62,478 bases of DNA from positions 189,077-251,554 of the forward strand of contig NZ_LDNB01000007.1 in the NCBI RefSeq assembly GCF_001026695.1. Reading direction: 5' to 3'. Made by a program: the position numbers and the translations under genes. The notes under the pieces were generated by a model. That model had not been told where the DNA came from. It worked only from the letters and a program-made list of their open reading frames with translations, and searched no databases. Origin of the DNA: Neobacillus vireti (lineage in GTDB: Bacteria > Bacillota > Bacilli > Bacillales > Cytobacillaceae). This document shows, piece by piece, positions 58,570 through 62,478 of the stretch. Each line of letters opens with the position of its first letter. Positions within the stretch are counted from its first letter, which is position 1.

Positions 58570-60009
58570 TTACTTAATCCAAGCACCATTGGCACCTAAG
58601 CGGTACGTGCCAATTTTTGTACTGTAAGCCATTTTACCGTTGCCGTATAGATAATACCATTTTGCTCCATCTTTGACCCAGCCGGTCTTCATGGCTCCAG
58701 TGCTGCTGAGGAAATACCAATCTTTACCCAAACGAAGCCACCCAGTCTTCATGGCCCCACTGCTGCTAAGGTAATACCAATCTTTACCAGATTTCAGCCA
58801 GCCAGTTTTCATCGAGCCATTGCTATTTAGGTAATACCAAGTACCTTTGTCTTTGACCCAGCCTGTTTTCATTACACCATTCGTATCAAGATAGTACCAT
58901 TTGCCGCCATCCAAAATCCAGCCTGCTTTCCTTTCTCCAGACTGTTTATCGAGGAAAAACCATTTGTTTTCAGTGAACAGCCAACCCGTTACCATAGCGC
59001 CGCTAGTTTTATCAAGGAAATAGTATTTTCCGTTTTGGTAAAACCAGCCGGTATTTTTTACTCCATTGGTGTAATAATAACGTTTACCATTTTCAACCAC
59101 CCAGCCGGTAAAATTTGAACTTGCAACTGTAATCTTTGTTGCCTTACTCTTATTTCCTGCTTTATCTGTTGCCGTTACGTTTAATACTGTTCCTGCTGGA
59201 TAAACAGGTATAGAAACGCTAAATTTCCCATTTGCACCGGTAATACCTGTACCAACTACAGATCCGTTTACAGTTACCTCAATTATAGAACCAGCTTCTG
59301 CCGTTCCTGTTAAGATATTGTCCTTATCATTCACGCGATCAACCTGTGGTGCCGCTGGCGGAGTGGTATCTTCATTATCAAGATTCATCGTGGCCATTAG
59401 TGCGTATGTGTCGCCGTAATAGTCATTTAAGTTGAATGCTTTGATGTAATAAGTTCCTGGTTTGATATTATAAAGCTCTACTAATAGTTTCCCTTCTTGA
59501 TAGATATCATCCATGTTGACAAGGGTATCATTTTTATCAAATAGTAAAAATCCAATTTCAGATAAAGCATAATCATCCATAAGACCAAGGACGGCCAATG
59601 GTCCGGATTTTGTCACATTAATTTTGTATGTATCAATATCATAGTAATCTAATGTGCCCAGAGCTATTTCATCTAATTTTAATGGATTCGCTTGATAAAT
59701 GAAGTCATTCGGCTCGACTTCGTAAATAGTTGGATAATCATCCATTGCTGATGCCGCTGAATTACGATTAGCAGAATCTGATGCAGATGCAGACCATTTC
59801 TTTCCGTTAGTTAGTACTTTATTTAAGTCGCGGATTTTCTGTTTCTGTGCAAAAGTGAAATCTGCCTTTTCAGCGCTAGTTACCTCCTTGTTAAAAAGAC
59901 TTTTTAGTGATTCGGATGTTGTTTCCGCCTTAACCCCTGAATTACCGATGAGCAAAATGATCATTAATACTACTAAACTCCCAATTGCCTTTAACTTCAT
60001 CCAATACAT
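58570..60009 (-). CDS. Secreted protein with PPC and Ig-like domains and cell-wall-binding repeats
   Basis: 479 aa. Signal peptide (about residues 1-28), a PPC-like domain (about 90-210; EVEPNDFIYQANPL, YDIDTYKINV), a bacterial Ig-like domain (about 215-295; ITGANGKFSVSIPV) and eight to nine choline-binding-type repeats of about 20 residues (for example GWVKDKGTWYYLNSNGSMKT), which should bind wall polymers. No catalytic domain is seen, so it is a surface or wall-associated structural or adhesive protein. PPC domains usually follow secreted proteases; the protease may have been lost or never present. Monocistronic. Confidence 0.85.
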   Translation of the reverse strand: MYWMKLKAIGSLVVLMIILLIGNSGVKAETTSESLKSLFNKEVTSAEKADFTFAQKQKIRDLNKVLTNGKKWSASASDSANRNSAASAMDDYPTIYEVEPNDFIYQANPLKLDEIALGTLDYYDIDTYKINVTKSGPLAVLGLMDDYALSEIGFLLFDKNDTLVNMDDIYQEGKLLVELYNIKPGTYYIKAFNLNDYYGDTYALMATMNLDNEDTTPPAAPQVDRVNDKDNILTGTAEAGSIIEVTVNGSVVGTGITGANGKFSVSIPVYPAGTVLNVTATDKAGNKSKATKITVASSNFTGWVVENGKRYYYTNGVKNTGWFYQNGKYYFLDKTSGAMVTGWLFTENKWFFLDKQSGERKAGWILDGGKWYYLDTNGVMKTGWVKDKGTWYYLNSNGSMKTGWLKSGKDWYYLSSSGAMKTGWLRLGKDWYFLSSTGAMKTGWVKDGAKWYYLYGNGKMAYSTKIGTYRLGANGAWIK

Positions 60010-60368
60010 CCCCCTTTAATAAAACTACCAACAAGAACCATGTTACTATAGGAAGAGGTATTTTTTAACAAATATATTCCCCTAAATAACTACAATCCCC
60101 TCTATAAAAATGGTATTTTTTCACAAATGGTGCCTGACACCATTAGAAATTGGTGGATTTTGTAAAAGTATGGTTGAACAGGGACATGGGGCACCTTGTC
60201 CCAATTTTAGGTTAGGGGTTTCTCTATGAAATTATTAGAAATTAACTAGGACAATAAGCCTGTCTCTCTGTCCCATAGGGGCACCCCCTTTTTGCATTCA
60301 GGATTGTTTGGTAAAATGTTCATTATTCGTTAAAAATAACGTAGTTGGGAAACGAGGAGGAGGTCCAG
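60010..60368. other. Non-coding gap with short inverted repeats
   Basis: Holds GGTGCCTGACACCATT (60129-60144, also within comFA at 1691), the hairpin GGGACATGGGGCACCTTGTCCC-type segment (60181-60202) and a related TGTCCC copy near 60267. No gene or clear promoter seen. Confidence 0.5.
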
Positions 60369-60653
60369 TTGAAAAAAACAGCTAAACCGCTGGACAAGCG
60401 TTTTAAGATTGCCCACAGGGAAGCCCTGATCGGGGTTATTCTTGTTTTGATTAATTTTATTTGGTGGTATGGCTTTGCCTATGGCCTTGGTTCAACCGAT
60501 GTCCAAAACTATACCTACATATTCGGGCTGCCGGCATGGTTCTTTTACAGCTGCATTGCTGGCTTTGTGGTTATGGTGATTCTCGTCATTATGACCGTTA
60601 AATTTCTGTTTAAAGAAGTTCCTTTTGAAGAGAAAGAGGAGGAGAGCAAATGA
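60369..60653 (+). CDS. yhdT: YhdT-family small membrane protein
   Basis: 94 aa with two membrane helices (about residues 20-42 and 58-82) and the DUF997 pattern FIWWYGFAYGLG. It is the usual partner of PanF; E. coli also has yhdT-panF. TTG 60369 is chosen for the strong GAGGAGGAGG 5 nt before it; 8 codons upstream in frame have no SD. Overlaps panF by 4 bp. Exact role unknown. Confidence 0.85.
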   Translation: MKKTAKPLDKRFKIAHREALIGVILVLINFIWWYGFAYGLGSTDVQNYTYIFGLPAWFFYSCIAGFVVMVILVIMTVKFLFKEVPFEEKEEESK

Positions 60654-62095
60654 ATTGGGCGGTCATTACACCTTTGATACTCTTCCTCATGATTATTTTT
60701 GCCGTCGGCTTTTGGTCAAACAAGTTCGTCCTCAAATCTAATTCCTTTCTCGAGGAATATTTTTTAGGTGAACGGCAAATGGGCGGCTTTATCCTCGCTA
60801 TGACGATGGTTGCGACCTATGGCAGTGCCTCAAGTTTTATCGGAGGACCGGGGATTGCCTACACCCAAGGCTTAGGCTGGGTCCTGCTGGCGATGGCCCA
60901 ATTAGCAACCGGTTATTTCACGTTAATGGTGCTGGGAAAGAAATTCGCAATTGTGGCACGTCAGTATAAAGCGATCACTCTAATTGACTTTCTAAAAGAG
61001 CGTTATAAAAGTAAAACCGTTGTCCTTTTATCTGCGGCAAGTATTATCATTTTTCTGTTTTCATCAATGGCAGCGCAGTGGATTGGCGGGGCACGGCTTG
61101 TTGAATCCCTAACCGGGCTGCCTTACAGAGTGGCCCTATTAATTTTTGCCTTTTCCGTTCTCGCCTTTGTCATTATCGGCGGTTTTCGAGCCGTGGCCCT
61201 TACCGATGCTGTCCAAGGTGTCGTTATGTTTCTCGGGACGCTGATCCTGTTGGTGGCGACGATTAAAGCAGGCGGCGGCATCCCGCGAATCATCGCCGAT
61301 TTAGCTGCGGAAAATCCGAATTTAATCAGCCCGTTTGGTGCCGAGAGAACATTAACGCCTGCTTATGTTTCTTCGTTCTGGATATTAGTCGGGATCGGTG
61401 TTGTTGGGCTGCCGCAAATTACCGTACGAGCGATGTCGTATAAAAACTCAAAAGCGATGCATAGTGCCATCATTATTGGAACAATTGTTGTCGGTTTTAT
61501 TATGCTTGGCATGCATCTCATTGGTGTGTTCGCAAGGCCGGTGCTTCCTGGTATCAAAATTGGTGATACCGTCATGCCATTGCTGTCGATGAAAGTGCTG
61601 CCGCCGTTTGTTGCCGGCATCGTCCTGGCGGCGCCAATGGCAGCAATTATGTCGACGGTCGATGCCCTGCTCATCCTCGTCAGTTCAGCATTAGTCAAGG
61701 ACGTCTATTTGAATTACATAAAGCCCAATGCCGGGGAGTACCATGTGAAAAAGGTCAGTTTCAGTGTTACGGCGATTATTGGAATCCTCGTCATTCTGTT
61801 GGCATTAAGTCCGCCTGATTTAATCGTCTGGCTTAATTTATTTTCTTTCGGCGGCTTGGAGTCCGTCTTTATTTGGCCTGTTATCATGGGGCTGTATTGG
61901 CGGAGAAGCAATAAATATGGCGCCATCACATCGATGATTCTAGGGATGGGTTCCTACATCCTATTAGACCGTTTTTATCCGAACGCCTTCGGGCTCCATA
62001 CTGTAGTGGTGCCAATTGTGCTCTCATTGCTAGGATTTGTGCTCGTTAGCATTGCATCCCAGCAACACACCACTGCTATCAATATTGAAAAATAA
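60650..62095 (+). CDS. panF: Sodium/pantothenate symporter PanF
   Basis: 481 aa, SSS family with thirteen membrane helices. It shows TYGSASSFIGGPGIAYTQGLGWV, AQWIGGARLVESLTG and the sodium-site segment APMAAIMSTVDALLILVSSALV. It imports pantothenate, the precursor of coenzyme A, with sodium. The start ATG overlaps the yhdT stop. Another organic acid substrate is possible, but the yhdT pair favours pantothenate. Confidence 0.9.
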   Translation: MNWAVITPLILFLMIIFAVGFWSNKFVLKSNSFLEEYFLGERQMGGFILAMTMVATYGSASSFIGGPGIAYTQGLGWVLLAMAQLATGYFTLMVLGKKFAIVARQYKAITLIDFLKERYKSKTVVLLSAASIIIFLFSSMAAQWIGGARLVESLTGLPYRVALLIFAFSVLAFVIIGGFRAVALTDAVQGVVMFLGTLILLVATIKAGGGIPRIIADLAAENPNLISPFGAERTLTPAYVSSFWILVGIGVVGLPQITVRAMSYKNSKAMHSAIIIGTIVVGFIMLGMHLIGVFARPVLPGIKIGDTVMPLLSMKVLPPFVAGIVLAAPMAAIMSTVDALLILVSSALVKDVYLNYIKPNAGEYHVKKVSFSVTAIIGILVILLALSPPDLIVWLNLFSFGGLESVFIWPVIMGLYWRRSNKYGAITSMILGMGSYILLDRFYPNAFGLHTVVVPIVLSLLGFVLVSIASQQHTTAINIEK

Positions 62096-62163
62096 TAGAG
62101 CCGAAGTCTTTTTGTTGCAATTTTAGTCATTAATTTCTAGAATGAATTAACAGAAATCTTTGA

Positions 62164-62418
62164 ATGGGTGTGGACCGATTGTTAGATGTTATTAGATACT
62201 TGTCAGCCTTTATTATGCCGGGGTTACTAGTTTTGTTGTTTACACGGGTCACTTACAATCGAATTATCGGTCTTGTTTTAACCGTTGCCCTTATTGCAGC
62301 GTCTGTTTATAAAGGTTATACCGGCTCTTTTCTTCTAATTGTGATTGACGCCTTCTCCTTAACCGCTGGGTTCTGGATGGCGGCAAAAATGAAGCAGCGA
62401 GCGGTGAAAAGAAGCTAG
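62164..62418 (+). CDS. csbA: CsbA-family membrane protein
   Basis: 84 aa with three hydrophobic helices. LLFTRVTYNRIIGLVLTVAL and ASVYKGYTGS match the CsbA/DUF2198 family, a SigB-controlled protein of unknown task in B. subtilis. The SD before ATG 62164 is poor; GTG 62170 or TTG 62179 are possible. It marks the return to the conserved backbone: uvrBA should lie next, outside the window. No clear SigB promoter was found. Confidence 0.85.
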   Translation: MGVDRLLDVIRYLSAFIMPGLLVLLFTRVTYNRIIGLVLTVALIAASVYKGYTGSFLLIVIDAFSLTAGFWMAAKMKQRAVKRS

Positions 62419-62431
62419 GATTTGTTAAGTC

Positions 62432-62458
62432 TGTCGAATTGCGGCAGGCTTTTTTGTT
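62432..62458 (+). terminator. Terminator of csbA
   Basis: AAGTCTGTCG / CGGCAGGCTT followed by TTTTG. Confidence 0.75.
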
Positions 62459-62478
62459 TTTGGCTGTGAGAGAATGTT

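Overview
The window is chromosomal DNA of a low-GC, Gram-positive, spore-forming-type member of the Bacillaceae (Bacillus/Neobacillus-like). The backbone follows the order known from Bacillus subtilis: comFA-comFC, hpf, secA, prfB, a YitT-family gene, cccB, ftsE-ftsX, ctpB, a minJ-like gene and, at the far right, csbA. Shine-Dalgarno sequences are strong, TTG/GTG starts are common, hpf has a SigH-type promoter and prfB keeps the RF2 programmed frameshift. No rRNA, tRNA or CRISPR array was seen.

Layout. 1-5.5 kb: NERD-domain gene, competence genes comFA/comFC, ribosome hibernation factor hpf, a phosphotransferase. comFB and the flagellar genes that lie between comFC and hpf in B. subtilis are absent. 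5.7-8.2 kb: secA on the minus strand, opposite to hpf and prfB. 8.7-16.7 kb: a locus of four multiheme c-type cytochromes (10, 12, 6 and 7 CXXCH motifs, 35 in total) with a membrane TPR protein and an NHL beta-propeller protein. 16.8-18.0 kb: a SEC-C zinc-motif protein (minus). 18.5-27.7 kb: prfB, yitT-like, cccB, ftsEX with an M23 murein hydrolase, ctpB and the minJ-like gene. 27.9-62 kb: accessory genes between minJ and csbA, which are close neighbours in B. subtilis. They include an ECF sigma/anti-sigma pair, a sulfite-oxidase-like enzyme, a fluoride riboswitch with two crcB genes, an arsenic operon with an aquaglyceroporin, a DUF2087 regulator with an MFS pump, an ABC exporter, a two-component system with a polysaccharide deacetylase and DedA, a glycolipid glucosyltransferase, nosDLYF without nosZ, a second two-component system, cydA-cydB with a tiny cydS, an NCS1 permease, nikR with nikMNQO, an RHS remnant with a possible orphan immunity gene, a choline-binding-like repeat protein and yhdT-panF.

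How the genes may work together. The cytochrome locus looks like an electron conduit: two NapC/NrfH-like membrane-anchored cytochromes at the quinone side, a TPR and a beta-propeller protein as scaffold, and two exported doubled-CXXCH cytochromes further out. With cccB, cydABS and the Nos maturation genes it suggests a branched respiratory chain. This is inference from sequence; no terminal reductase is present here.

The non-coding DNA is unusual. A 168-189 bp GC-rich element with terminal inverted repeats occurs three times, each flanked by an 8-bp target duplication (perfect at two sites, 7/8 at the third), so it behaves like a MITE. Separate intergenic arrays at three sites have units of different sequence but share a nearly strict 21-bp period. 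Other DNA features of note are a NikR-type operator at the 3' end of nikR, paired operators for the DUF2087 regulator, a 26-codon leader ORF coupled to the 6-heme cytochrome and a probable group II intron 5' remnant behind a terminator hairpin.
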